64,000 nt of DNA from Microglena sp. YARC. Lineage: Eukaryota > Chlorophyta > Chlorophyceae > Chlamydomonadales > Chlamydomonadaceae. Where the stretch lies: the NCBI GenBank assembly GCA_022414725.1, contig CM039462.1:123447786-123511785 (forward strand), given 5' to 3'. Shown here piece after piece: positions 11,471 through 22,735 of this stretch (its first letter is position 1; each line of letters opens with the position of its first letter). The position numbers and the translations under genes are program-made. The notes below the pieces were generated by a model. That model was given only the letters and a program-made list of their open reading frames with translations. It searched no databases and was not told the origin of the DNA.

Positions 11471-11497
11471 TAGCTATTCTGATATATTTTGCTAACC

Positions 11498-11768
11498 CTA
11501 TTCCTCATCAGAAGAATCTGAATCACTCCCAGAGAGATCCCCGAGCATCGCATCCAACATCTTCGACTTGGCTTTCCCGCTTCCTCCTGCTGCTCCTGAC
11601 CCTGATGCCCGTGCAGCAGTCGACCCACTTGGTCCAGCACCTCCAGCTTTACTATCTTCAGATGCAAGTCCCATCCCAACCTGCAGAGCTTGCCTGAGAA
11701 GTGAGAACACACAAATCAAGTGTGTGAGAGAAGGATTTGCAAGAGTAAAACAGCAGGTGTGTGTGTGT

Positions 11769-11809
<41 letters not shown>

Positions 11810-14800
11810 GGGGGGGTAGTGCTACTAGTGCCAATTTTGTGAATATGATACAGTCCAGGGGCAGTCAAGTACGCTAAAGGGACTAGCCCAACATGGAGCT
11901 ATGTATATTTAATCCAACCTGCCAAGATGGCTGCATATGTAATAGCTGGGTCAAGAAAATACATGTTTTAGCACATCCATTGAGGTCGTTTGATCAGCTT
12001 AATTGGGCACTGGGCAGTAGAACATGCAAAACTCCTTTACATCACTTACCATATAGGGACCATATCATATGCTATCATACAAACTGCATCATATGATATT
12101 TGTATATAAATGGTAACTTAGTCAGACTGAGGTCATCATGTGTATCATATTTACCATGCAGATCTACACCAGTTTTTGTTTTTGTGTGACGTGTCGCAAA
12201 TCGAGCGACTCGGTACGACCACGGTGCGACGTGCACGTGTCGCAAATCGAGCGACTCGTTACGACCACGGTGCGACGTGCTGCCCCCTGAACCCCCCGGA
12301 GCTCTACGCTTTGCCCTAGATCGTACTGCGCCGTTATCCTGAAATCAGGCTTGCGTGGCAACTTTTGCTACAAAACTGGACCTACAGAAAGCTAAGAAAA
12401 CAGAGAACTACACTAAGTCACTTACATGACTGCCGTCTTAGCTACGTTACTGGACCTACAGAAAGCTGGAAAGAACAGAGAATTCCACGACATCACTTAC
12501 ATATAGGGAAAGGCTAAGTTAGTTATTTTTAGTGAATGAATCATATTAGTGAATGTTGGTTAATATTAGACAGACTCACCAGAATTTTGAATTTATTTGA
12601 GAAACTCATATACTTGGGACACTATAATAATTTTAGTTAATTTTAGTTTTTCAAACACTAATATGAGTTGCCGTTCCCTACTTACATGACTGCCGTCCTT
12701 GCGCTTGCTGACTCCTCTTTCAAGCGTGTTGCTGCATCCTTTTTTGGCCCGCCGCTGCATTTGCAAATCATATGGTGGTATGAGTAAAGTCACACGACAT
12801 GCAAATAAATACATTTGCAAATCACATGGCGGTATGTGAAAAATCACACGACATGCAAATAAATACATTTGTAAATCACATGGTGGCATGAGAAAAATCA
12901 CACAACATGCAAATAATGAAATAAATACATTTGCAAATCACATGGCGGTATGAGAAAGGTCACACGACATGCAAATACATACAATACATGCAATACACGA
13001 CAACTAAGACGACACAAAAATAAATACATGGAAGCACGACAAATAAATCAATCACACGACACATAAATAAATACAATACATCATATAGATAACACAACAA
13101 ATAAATAAATACTATACATCATATAGATAACACAACACATAAATAAATACAATACATCATATAGATCACACAACAAATAAATAAATACAATACATCATAT
13201 CATCATATGGCGGTATGAGGAAGGTCACACGACATGCAAATAAAAAGTGCTGATAACGCCTGGTGGGGCGTGGTATTAAGGGAGACCCGTCTTATGGCGG
13301 TAGGGAACGGGCTGCTACCTGGACAAAGCTACCATGGCGGTTGACAGCGACCGCGAACACTAAGGCGCACCCGTGGGGATTCGAACCCGGCACCTTATTC
13401 GTCCAAGGAGCTCAGCCATTGAGCCATTTGTTGAACGGGGATAAGACATTCAAATAAATACATGGAAAGGTGAGATTGTAGGGCTTCTATTGGCGAGCCA
13501 GCAAGCTGGTCCCTTTTGCTTGAAGCTACCAAAGACTGCAAAATCGACAAGTCCTATGCAGCGTCACAAGCGACGCGGAAAATTGGCGGAGTGTGTTGGC
13601 AACGGAACGAAAGGTGGCAATGATGGACCTGACCAAAGCCATTTAGTTATGAGTTAGTCGGCTGACGTGTCAGGCTTCAATTTTTTGGTCGGTTGGACAG
13701 ACGGACAAATGGGTAACACTGGGGGCTTCTGCCCCCCTGGAGGAGGGGCTCTGCCAAAAACACACAATAATCGTAAAATTAAATTATCACTATGCACGAA
13801 CTCAGGGCCCCCCTCAGTACAACAATTCTTTGGGGTTCAGTTCCGTCTGTTTTTCGTGTTCCCCTCCTAAAACCTTTAGCCTATTTGGCTACCCCTGGAC
13901 TGTAACAACGTACATACATGCGTTGATTCCACCCCCATATACAAACTAGTTCATGTTAGTAGCGCCGTGCAACGATGGAATAGCAATGCGTTGCCATGCA
14001 ACGATGGAATGGCGATGCATCGCCATGCAACGATAGAATGGCGACGCAGTGGCGACGCACATCGCCCAAAAGCCCCCAAAATGCTAGGTTGAATTCACTG
14101 AGGAGCATCCAGAGCCATTTATTAGAAAGTGTTTTCTAATTTGTTTGAAAAGTGTTGAACTCGCTGAGCAGCTTCGAGAGCTTCATGATCGCCGTTCATG
14201 TCGGACGGGCCATGCAACGATGGAATGGCGATGGGTCGACATGCAACGATGGAATACCGACACAGTGGCGACGCGCCTTGCCCCAAAGCCCCAAAATACT
14301 AGGTCGAATTCACTGAGGAGCCTTGAGAGCCACATTTTCTTTCTTAAAAAAAAGTTTTTTCTAATTTGTTTAGAAATTGTTGAACTCATAGAGCAGCTTC
14401 GAGAGCTTCGTGATCGCCGTTCATGTTGGTGGCGCCATGCAACGATGGAATGACGACGCAGTGGCGACGCACCGTCGAAAAAAAGCTCGGTTTAATTCAC
14501 TGAGGAGGTGCGAGAGCCATTTTTTAAAAAGTGTTTTCAAATTCTGGGGGGGGGCAACTTCTAACCAAAAAGACCCCATCGTCCAACTTTGTAGATATCA
14601 TTGAGAGGATGAAGAATCCGGTTTTATTTCTTGATTTGGACCAGTAAAAAAAAAGTAACGGTCCTCCTAAGTTTGGGGCCGCGGGGGGGGGGGGGGGGGG
14701 GGGGGGGGGGAGGGGGGGGGGGGGGTCAAGGAAAAAATCCGACATTTTCAAAAAATTAGGTACTTTCCAGGCACTTTTTTTCAAGCCCTCAGAATGACAT

Positions 14801-17800
14801 GGGAGTGGATTTAGGGTGTTCCTCTACTAAATATCAGTCCAAAAATGCTTGTGGGGGAGAGACCCATCACATATTTTGCCCAGGGCACATGGGGGGGTCT
14901 CTCTTTCTCTCCCTCTCCCTCCCTCTCCCTCTCTCTCTCTCTTTCTCTCCCTCCACACTCAACGCCCTAACCAACACTTGTACAACGACGTACAGAGCGA
15001 GACCTCATTATTCTTATTCCCTTCCCGTCACTGTGCGTCTGTTTTCGTTCTGGTGACTAGTGCTAGTTGATATTATTCCAAGGACCCACAATCAAAGGGC
15101 ACTACCTGCGACAAGTGCGGTAAACAATTGCTTAGCGGCGACCACGGAAACTTAGAGCGCCTTCAGAATTCTCTTGCGTGCTTGGCTGATTATTTAATGC
15201 CTGATTGAAGCTTGGATTGAAGGCCTGATTATTGAAGAATATTGAAGGTGGGAACATTAGGGGCCAAGGGGCCCTGAGTCCCTGACCCACAACCCCCACC
15301 AAACAATGTAACATTGATGATGATGATTTTCTATGTTTCAAACATTCCCAATGGTCTCTAGACCAACCTCAATGGATAGGCCTTTAAATACCCTGTAAAA
15401 TGAGCCTAATTAGAGACCACTACACTAAGTGGTGGCTGAGATAGTGACTGTGCAGTGGGTTCCGGAGCCGGGGGGGGGGGGGGGGGGGGTCTGCGGAAGG
15501 GTGCCTCAGCACTTTTTGGGGATGGGGTCTTTTACCTTTTTTTTTGCCCCCCCCCTTGTTCAAATTTGTAAAAAAGTGTTGAACTCGCTGGGCAGCTTCG
15601 AGAGCTACATTTTCTTTCTTAAAAAAAAGTGCTCTCATTAAAAAAATGTTGAACTCACTGAGCAGCTTCAAGAGCTTCGTGATCGCCGTTCATGTTGGTG
15701 GCGCCGCAGTTGGTTACAACGATGCGCTGAGTTGGCGAATCATCAGGGGTGACAGATGTTTCGTTGATTTTCTCAAGCACCTCCTTCCCCAAATGAACAC
15801 GACCAACAACCTGCAAGGGGCATACATTATTTAGCCTGTTCAACCTCCTGAAAATATTAGGCAACGTTAACTAATATTAATGTTTGAAAAACTAATATGA
15901 ACTAATTTTATTGTAGCGTCCCAGTAATATTAGTTTTTTAAATAAATTCAAAAGTCTGGTGAGACGGCTTGTCAGTCTAATATTATCTAACATTCACTCA
16001 TATTTTTCATTCACTATATCCATAGGTGCCTAAGTCCGAAAACGCCCTAAGTCGATACAAGAATGTGATACAGAACCGTACATGGCCCAAACTGCTCGGA
16101 ATCGAATTCTGTCAAGCTCATATTGTTTGCGCCGGTGTCAGGTATGCGCGCAGCTACTTTTCGTGCGCGTTCGCACCTGGTCGCGAGCAGCCTTGTTCGG
16201 CAGGCCGGTGGCAGTACATCAGATGTGCGATAATTAGTGATACAAATCCAGATCGCGTCAGATACGAGGCCGCGCGAGCTATTCCGAAGAAAGGTACCTC
16301 GGGACGAAAGGCTTATCGAACCCCTATTACAAGGTCATAGGCTGCACTTCAGCCTTGGCCTCGGAATCTACTGAAATAGCTGTACATCTCAAGATTTCAC
16401 CTCCCTGTGGCCTACCACACCATGGCTCAGGATTAGGGTGTGTTTTCAATGATCTACCCCAAATCAAAAACTGAGTTCAGATGTGGATGTTTGAAGACAA
16501 ATTAAAAACAAAGTTTGTTTTTTGAATTTATTTTCAAAACATATTTGAATTTTTAATTTTCGAAAAAAGAAAAAAAAGTTCTGCACGCTATATCTTTAGA
16601 TAGAGCAAAACTGAGCCCCAAAATGTTTCATTTGAGGCTGTGCAACTCTGACCTAGACTTAGGACATCCACGAAATGTAAATAATCAGTGTTTTGGGGGT
16701 CCGTACTCAACTGTACTGCATGTGTACTGCCTTCCAAGACCTTCCGTAATAACTACTGGTAGGGAAAGACGTTACACAACATTTGTACCCAGTGCTCTTT
16801 TTAAATGGCTTGTTTCGGTCGCGATAGGCTCCGTATCACAAACTACGTAAAACCCGTATCGACTTAGGGAACCCCATAGTAACAAATTAGCATGTTTCAC
16901 TTGACCTGGTCCCCACCGTTTGAGAAATCCCAAATCCGAGTATTTGTGTGTTGAACTGATGTGGTTGGGCAACTTATTAGCAAAAAATCTTTGTTTTTGG
17001 ACTTGAGGGCATAGGCTCAATCCATCCGTATCACTCAGGGTCTGACTTAGGCACCTATGGAGATAATATTGAATAACTTAGCCTTTCCCTATAAAATATT
17101 GCAAGTTTCTCGGGGCTCTGCATCTCTGTGATTAAAAAAGTCCCGAACAAACTAAGGCTTGCGCCAACTGACTAAATGGTTCAATATTTACAGATGTACA
17201 GTAAAGTACAAGCGTTCTCTTGGCACTGCAAAGCGTGAAACATACTTGATATCGACCACAATGCCCAGGATGCTAGGGTGGTTGCTTGCGTGCATATTCT
17301 GCCCTGCAGAAGAATGGGAAGCATTTGAATAGAACCAGCATGAGGTATCACTGCTTATTTTGGGGGCTACACGTAGCAGCTTCTAGGCAGCTTTCTTTCC
17401 CTGACAGTGGGCCAAACCTGAAGCTAGATTGTGCGCCTGAAAGCTGATATGACATGCATTCCAATGCAGCTGTCACCTGCCAGCCTGGATGAATAGCTGT
17501 CAACTAGGTTGTGCGCCTGGACGCTGATATGACATGCATTCCAATGCAGCTGTCACCTGCCAGCCAGGAGGTACATCTGTCAACTAGGTTGTACGTCTGA
17601 AAGCTGATATGACATGCATTCCAATGCAGCTGTCACCTGCCAGCCTGGATGAATAGCTGTCAACTAGGTTGTGCGTCTGGACGCTGATATGACATGCATT
17701 CCAATGCAGCTGTCACCTGCCAGCCTGGATGAATAGCTGTCAACTAGGTTGTACGTCTGAAAGCTGATATGACATGCTTTCCGATGCATTTGCAAGCATT

Positions 17801-20800
17801 GGGTTCGACCCAGTGGCTAGCTGTTGGAGCTGGCTGGAAGCTGCCACGTGTAGCCCGCAAATGAAAGAGTGCAAGGCATGATACAAGTCTGTCAATAAAT
17901 AATGACATACATGCAGCATGCAAATTGAGCTCAGGCTGGTTGGTTCAGTAGAATCCATCAACTTGACAGGTCTGCAGTTTGAGCCCTTGCCAGGTTCCCA
18001 AATTTCAGACCTGCTGCCTTGGAAGAGGTAGAGAGCTTCCCTTTGTGCTGTCGCGCGGTAGTCCAAGCTCAGGCGCAGTAGTGGTCTGCAAAATCCATAC
18101 CCATCACAGTAACCATTCGCCAGTACAAGCGAACGGGAAGGTTCCTTCAACCTCACACCCCATGGCAAGATGTATGAATTTGCATTATTTTGCAGCATGC
18201 AAAGCCCTGCTGCGGTCTGCTGCATCAACGCCCAGCCTGCCATGTATGTAATGGCACACCATTTTTTTTTTTCAAATCTGTTTTTCTTCTTCTAACTTAA
18301 TGGTTTAAAGCCTCCTCCAGGGACAGCGATTTAGTGTTTTTTATAGCTTTAGTAGCTTTAATAGCTTTTTGGGGCCATTTAGGGCACACAAAAATCTGTT
18401 TTTGTTTACATTTTTATAGCGATAATTTCACCAAAACGGGGTCAAAACCAGCGATCGCTATATATAGCCGGAAAAAAGCCTTGGCTCTCACCTGGTGTGT
18501 ATTGTCCAGGTTGGTTGCTCGGGCAAGAGCTATAGCGACTTCTCCAGCTTCAAAAGACACTGAAATAGTTCCAGCCTCCACGGTACGAAGCACGTTGTTT
18601 GGACAGATGCGAACCAAGCCATTGCTGCTGTCAGGCCCACTGCAGTACAGAGGTAGGACAATGCAGGTAAGCAGGGTAACAATGCAGTACAGAGTTGGAA
18701 CAATGCAGGCCCACTGCAGTGCAGGGGTAGGCCAACACAGGTTGGCAGGGTAACAAAGCAGTACAGAGTTGAAACGATGCAGGCCCACTGTAGTACGGAG
18801 GTATAACAACGCAGGTCAGCAGGGTAACATTGCAGCCCAGGTTTGGAACGATACGGGCCCACTGCAGTACTGAGGTAGAACAACGCAGGTTAGCAGCGCA
18901 ACAATGCAGTACAGATTTGGAACAATGCAGGCCCACTGTAGTACAGAGGTAGAACAACGCAGGCCAGCAGGGTAACAATACAGTACAGGTTTGGGACAAT
19001 GCAGGCCCACTGCAGTACGCAGGTAGAACAACGCAGGTCAGCAGCGCAGCAATACAGTACAGGTTTAGAACAGTGCATGCTAGGGTTTTATTTTCTATTT
19101 TATTGACAGGATTTCACCCCAGGAATTGGGACCCCGTACACAAAGCAGCGCCCACTGAAGATTCAGAAAGAAAGGCGGAGAATGTCCTACAGAAGTAGGA
19201 AGTTCACGTTGGATAGGCGGGGGTTAGAAAATATAAGGATTCCTTTGAATGGAGCACTTTCTGTCTTGTCTGTCCACCCCTCTGGGTTGAGACACACATT
19301 TGACCCCCTCACCCCATCCCCGCCAAGCCCACAACACAATGCATACTGCACACAAAGCGCACAATGCATGCTGCACACAAACACATACTCCACACACAGC
19401 TCACAACGCATACAGCACACAAACACATACTGCACACAGAGCTCACCTGTTTCCAAAGAAAGCTGCATAGTGTGGGATCAGCTTGTGGCAGCAGCAGCCA
19501 GCCAGACCGTTACGAGAGCCAGGCAGCAGCTGATTCTTTAGCTGGTCCACACCCATTGGGATCATATCCTCAAACAGCTCAAACACCAACCGGCCTGCAT
19601 GATTTCATTATATTGTATAATTAAATGATCACTGTAGCACGAACTCAGGGCCCCCGTCGAAAAACGATTTTTTGGGGTTCAATTCATCAGTGCTTTTTCT
19701 TTTCAGCTCAAACACCAACCAGCCTGTATGATGATAAGCCTCTTCAACCACTGCTCCGTGGCTGAAGAGGCCCTCGACATGAATGATCAATACGTTTGCT
19801 TGCTGCTAACTAGCTTGCTTGCTGCAATACTGCCCATCTAATTTTGAGGATAAGTTGGAGGACCCCTCCCGCAAGTTTTGGAGCGGGCTTGTCTTTGGTC
19901 AACAATGGCCTGTTGATGACAGCGTTATGTAATTTAATATCTTAGTTCCCTTCCCTGCTTGTCCGCCCCTTGTCCCTCAACCTGCTTCTGCCCCCCATAT
20001 TCAATCCTTTCTCCATTGTGCATGTTGTATGTATGTAAGCGTATGTACGTCACAGTCCAGGGGTAGGCCAAATAGGCCAAAGGGACTCCATTGTGCTTGA
20101 CCAGGAGGAGGCAATCACTAGTTCACTGTTTCATTTTTGGGCTACGCGTAGCAGCTTCTAAGCAGCTCTTTATCCCCGTCCTTGGACCAAGCCCTGACGC
20201 CAGCTAGTGCGTCTGAAAGTTGACATTACGGGCATTCTAATACAGCTGCATGCTTGGGTTTGACCCAGTGGCTGGCTGTTGGAGCTGGGGGGAAACTACC
20301 ATGAGTAGCCCCCCAAAGAAACAGTGTCCATTTTGTATGACCAGGAGGCAAACACTTGTTCAGTTAATCTTTTAGAATCTGACAGTGGTTTTTTTCTAGC
20401 TTTATTTTTTGTGGGCCTCCTCCAGGGCCAGCGTTTTACAGCTTTCTATAGCTTTTGCAGCTTTGTATAGCTTTTTAGGGCAATTTAGGGCATTGAAACA
20501 AAAAACACTGTGTGTTATTTACCGTACTATTTTATAGCGATAATTTCGTGAAAACGGTGTCAGAACTAGCGATTGCTATACATAGCAGGGAAAAAATCCC
20601 TGCGCTAGTTCACTACAAGCCAAACCGAGTAACCTCCTTACCAACTCCCTCACATATGCCTACACACACAGCCCCACGGATTATCCCAAGCACATATCCT
20701 CTCATAACTCCCTCCTCACCATCAGTTATTTATTTATTTTATATTTCTGTAGGCTAGGTTGAGTAGCTACTTGGGCTACTCAAACCTGATTTCAGGAGTG

Positions 20801-21217
20801 TTGCGTAGCCATCCCATGGCGGGGCGCGGTGCCCAGAGGGGAGAGGGGGGGGGGGGGGGGGGCTCATGCGTCGCCATGCAACGACGGAATGGTGACGCTG
20901 TGGAGACGCGTCGTCAAGGAAAACATGTGGACACAACATCACCAACAACTGCGGCATCCATAGCAGCTATCACAGGCTCACAGGCAGGGGTCAGGGAGTG
21001 TATGTGTGTTAGTTTGTGTGTATGTGTGTGGTGGTTTGTGTTTATGTGTGCGTAAGTGTGGGGGGGAGGTCAGGGAGTGTATATGTGTGTTGGTTTGTGT
21101 GAATGTGTGTGGAGGTTTGTGTTAATGTGTGTGTGTGTGTATGTGTGTGGGGGAGGTCAGGGAGTGTATGTGTGTGTGGTTTGTGTTTATGTTCATGTGT
21201 GTGGAGGTTTGTGTTAA

Positions 21218-21264
<47 letters not shown>

Positions 21265-21447
21265 AGGACTGCCGCTGATGAATGTCCAGGCCTGCAATGG
21301 GACCACGCGTCATCTAAAGAAACAAGTCCTAGTCGTGTCGCAAGCGACGCAGAAAATTGGCGAAGTGGGTTCGAAATTGGCATGGTTCGAGCTGTCCAAG
21401 GTTTGGAAGGGTGGAGAGTGGGTTTATGAGGCCCAGGGTTGGAACGT

Positions 21448-21495
<48 letters not shown>

Positions 21496-21502
21496 GGCAG
21501 GC

Positions 21503-21547
<45 letters not shown>

Positions 21548-22735
21548 GGCAGGCAGACAGACAGATAGACAAACAGACAGATAGACAGACAGGCAGACAG
21601 ACACTTGGACAAACCGTCCCCAGAAGGGGGGGCTCTGCCAAAAAAAGTGTTCCTCACCAGCAGGCCTGTGACCAATGTTGATGTCCATGAACACAAAGGG
21701 CCGATTGGGGTCCATATCTGGCAGGGGTCGTATTGCTTGATCCTTCATTCGGTCTAAATGAGCTCGCTCCAAGTCAGGGTGTATGCCTGTTTCCTTGAAC
21801 TTCTCCATGTTCTTCTTCATAGTCTTGGATGAGACTGAAGTGGCGAACTTGGGGCCACGATGGTTTATAGCTTCTCCTACAAACCTAGGTGTGTGGGTTT
21901 GGGTTGGTGGGTGTGGGTGGGTGTGGGTGCGTGGGTATGGGTGCAGGCACGGGCGTGGGCGTGGTCGTGGGTGTGGGTGTAGTAGCAAGGTGGGTAAGTC
22001 ATTATTATGTGACCGTCAGTACCAGGATATGCACACATCCATGTCATCCAGCACCATCATGGCACCTTGCATGATGCGACTGCATTCCTGCCATCCTGCA
22101 TGCTCATGCATTCATGCCATTCCAACAATTCCCATCAAGATAGCATATAGCGGTGTGCAGGCACTCTGGCAGTCAGCTTGCTCCCGCTTGCAAGCATTGT
22201 CCTCTGCAGGTCCTACATTACATTGTCACAAACAGGCCATTGCTGTCCCAAGACAAGCCTGCTTCGCATAATCCGGGAAGGGTCTTCCAAAAAATTATCA
22301 GAAAAAGAAAGGGCATATGGCAGCAAGCAAGCATTAGTATACAGCTTTTCTTTTCAGCTACCAGCAGCAGCTTCTAGGTAGCTTCCATAGCTTGCTACCC
22401 AGCCACGCCTCCAGCAGCGCAGTGTATCTGAATGCTGAAAAATCTCACTTTGAATACAGTTGAAATCTTGTGGCTTAGCCCAGTGGCTGGCTCGGGGAGC
22501 TGCATACAAGCTGCTGCTGGTAGCAGAAAAGAAAAGCTATGCTCTAGGATGAAGCCAAGGCTCCAAAAGTGATTGCACCAAGCCTTTGGCACACTAAAGC
22601 TGGGTGCCTCAAAGAAATCAACCCAGATAGCTATTTGGACGAATGCTGTGAGGTAGTGCAGTAACCTCTTGGACCTAGTCTCAGCTTGCCCTTGCTCCAA
22701 CACCTCCCAGCTCACGCATGTACAAACCTTGTCAT
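11498..22735 (-). CDS. Divergent cyclophilin-type peptidyl-prolyl isomerase-like protein, six exons, 292 residues
   Basis: Exons in transcription order: 22735-22728 (eight coding bases, ATGACAAG), 21884-21658, 19594-19447, 18639-18492, 15810-15659, 11693-11498. Every junction has AG/GT borders and the phases close exactly (879 nt with stop). An N-terminal extension of about 70 residues leads into FVFMDINIGHRPAGRLVFEL, the first cyclophilin strand; HKLIPHYAAFFGN replaces the usual HRIIP...QGGD block; LDNTHQVVGRVHLGKEVL and QRIVVTNCG are the C-terminal strands. Compared with cyclophilin A from family knowledge, the catalytic Arg is Lys, the Gln of QGGD is Phe and the drug-binding Trp is Asn, while the His of LDxTH is kept; isomerase activity is therefore doubtful. 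The last exon adds a Gly/Ser/Ala-rich linker and a tail GDLSGSDSDSSDEE with CK2-like acidic serines. The tiny first exon is the least certain part; the other five are mutually consistent. Confidence 0.88.
12051..12160. mobile_element. MITE family B, truncated copy
   Basis: Starts TAGGGACCATATCATATG and keeps TATATAAATGGTAACTTAGT then CAGACTG, but lacks the right terminal repeat. Confidence 0.5.
12165..12400. repeat. Dispersed repeat with GTGCGACG blocks, copy 1
   Basis: GACGTGTCGCAAATCGAGCG twice, then CCCCCTGAACCCCCCGGAGC and ATCCTGAAATCAGGCTTGCG, then GGACCTACAGAAAGCT. Related copies lie at 46335-46520 and (reverse) about 51985-52075. Confidence 0.5.
12503..12680. mobile_element. MITE family C copy, inverted
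   Basis: TAGGGAAAGGCTAAGTTAGT left; CTAATATGAGTTGCCGTTCC then CTA right. The core TTAGACAGACTCACCAG is the inverse of the 8.8-kb copy. Confidence 0.7.
13231..13458 (-). mobile_element. tRNA-derived SINE, copy 2 (second head type)
   Basis: The minus-strand head carries TGGCTCAATGGCTGAGC and GGGTTCGAATCCC boxes; the tail is GCGTTATCAGC. Flanks GACATGCAAATAAA (13231-13244) and GACATTCAAATAAA (13445-13458) form a 14-bp duplication with one mismatch. It sits in cyclophilin intron 5. Confidence 0.8.
13547..13772 (+). repeat. GC-rich dispersed repeat G, copy 2
   Basis: GTCACAAGCGACGCGGAAAA ... CCCCCTGGAGGAGGGGCTCT then GCCAAAAA; same order as copy 1, opposite strand. Confidence 0.65.
13787..13925 (+). 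repeat. Dispersed repeat F, copy 2
   Basis: CACGAACTCAGGGCCCCCCT ... GGGGTTCAGTTC ... ACCCCTGGACTGTAAC then ACGTACATACATGC tail. Confidence 0.6.
13940..14525. repeat. About 230-bp tandem repeat echoing cyclophilin exon 5
   Basis: Units carry TGAGCAGCTTCGAGAGCTTC then TGATCGCCGTTCATGT, equal to the 3' end of exon 5 (15659-15700) read on the plus strand, followed by CATGCAACGATGGAATGGCG. Copies at about 13951, 14155 and 14385; a short one at 15574-15610. Confidence 0.75.
15858..16026. mobile_element. MITE family C copy, degraded ends
   Basis: Has GGCAACGTTAACTAATATTA and GTCTGGTGAGACGGCTTGTC as in the 8.7-kb copy; the terminal TAGGGA has been lost. Confidence 0.6.
16030..17355. other. Cyclophilin intron 4 interior, no gene seen
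   Basis: A CpG-rich stretch at 16030-16340 is open on the plus strand for about 100 codons without a recognisable domain; the rest is AT-rich and featureless. Confidence 0.4.
17358..17860. mobile_element. MITE family A, copy expanded by an internal 80-bp tandem repeat
   Basis: The terminal arms GGGGGCTACACGTAGCAGCT (17370 on) and GCTGCCACGTGTAGCCC (about 17840-17856) enclose five copies of an 80-bp unit (phase markers at 17431, 17511, 17591, 17671, 17751) that begins GTGCGCCTGAAAGCTGATAT. Other copies carry this segment once. Confidence 0.75.
18300..18482 (+). repeat. Dispersed repeat H (GCGATAATTTC...CGCTATATATAGC), copy
   Basis: CTCCTCCAGGGACAGCGATT, runs of ATAGCTTT, then TTTTATAGCGATAATTTCAC and AGCGATCGCTATATATAGCC then GGAAAAAAGCC. 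Copies also at 20405-20602 (+), 45700-45905 (-), 57640-57895 (-), about 61157-61260 (-), 1-195 (-), and short ones at 7380-7470 and 7520-7612. Confidence 0.6.
18640..19080. repeat. 74-bp minisatellite built on a splice acceptor, six copies
   Basis: GGCCCACTGCAGTAC starts copies near 18634, 18708, 18782, 18856, 18930 and 19004. The first is the live acceptor of cyclophilin exon 4 (minus-strand GTACTGCAG|TGGGCC). Confidence 0.9.
19768..19940 (+). repeat. SINE-like repeat T, copy 3
   Basis: GAAGAGGCCCTCGACATGAA ... GGAGGACCCCTCCCGC ... CAACAATGGCCTGTTGATGA then TATGTAATTTAATATC. Confidence 0.55.
20127..20327. mobile_element. MITE family A, copy with complete ends
   Basis: Ends CACTGTTTCATTTTTGGGCT and CCCCCAAAGAAACAGTG are inverted. 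The start CACTG and size suggest a hAT-type non-autonomous element. About 40 bp either side are themselves similar (TTGACCAGGAGGAGGCAATC versus ATGACCAGGAGGCAAAC), more than a normal target duplication. Confidence 0.7.
20405..20602 (+). repeat. Dispersed repeat H, copy
   Basis: CCTCCTCCAGGGCCAGCGTT ... TTTTATAGCGATAATTTCGT ... AGCGATTGCTATACATAGCA. Confidence 0.6.
21000..21263. repeat. (GT)n-rich microsatellite region
   Basis: TGTGTGT tracts and a repeated GGAGGTCAGGGAGTGTATGT block at about 20986, 21065 and 21152. Confidence 0.85.
21326..21650 (+). repeat. GC-rich dispersed repeat G, copy 3, expanded by a CAGA microsatellite
   Basis: Begins AAGTCCTAGTCGTGTCGCAA then GCGACGC and ends GAAGGGGGGGCTCTGCCAAA-like. 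Where the other copies have one GACAGACGGAC the sequence is an array of CAGA/CAGG units (21450-21603). It adjoins cyclophilin exon 2. Confidence 0.65.
22205..22345 (-). repeat. SINE-like repeat T, copy 4
   Basis: Plus-strand CTACATTACATTGTCACAAA then CAGGCCATTGCTGTCCC and GGGAAGGGTCTTCC. Confidence 0.55.
22338..22541. mobile_element. MITE family A copy (CTTTTC end type)
   Basis: AGCTTTTCTTTTCAGCTACC at the left is matched by GGTAGCAGAAAAGAAAAGCT at the right. The core has GGCTTAGCCCAGTGGCTGGC. It lies in cyclophilin intron 1. Confidence 0.7.

Noticed and set aside
21103..21568. Cys-Val or Asp-Arg-Gln-Thr repeat frames near 21.1-21.7 kb
   Set aside because: Translations of GT and CAGA microsatellites.
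22395..22715. 107-codon minus-strand frame as a cyclophilin exon
   Set aside because: It overlaps a MITE A copy and no frame-consistent junction to exon 2 was found; the ATGACAAG exon at 22735 fits better.
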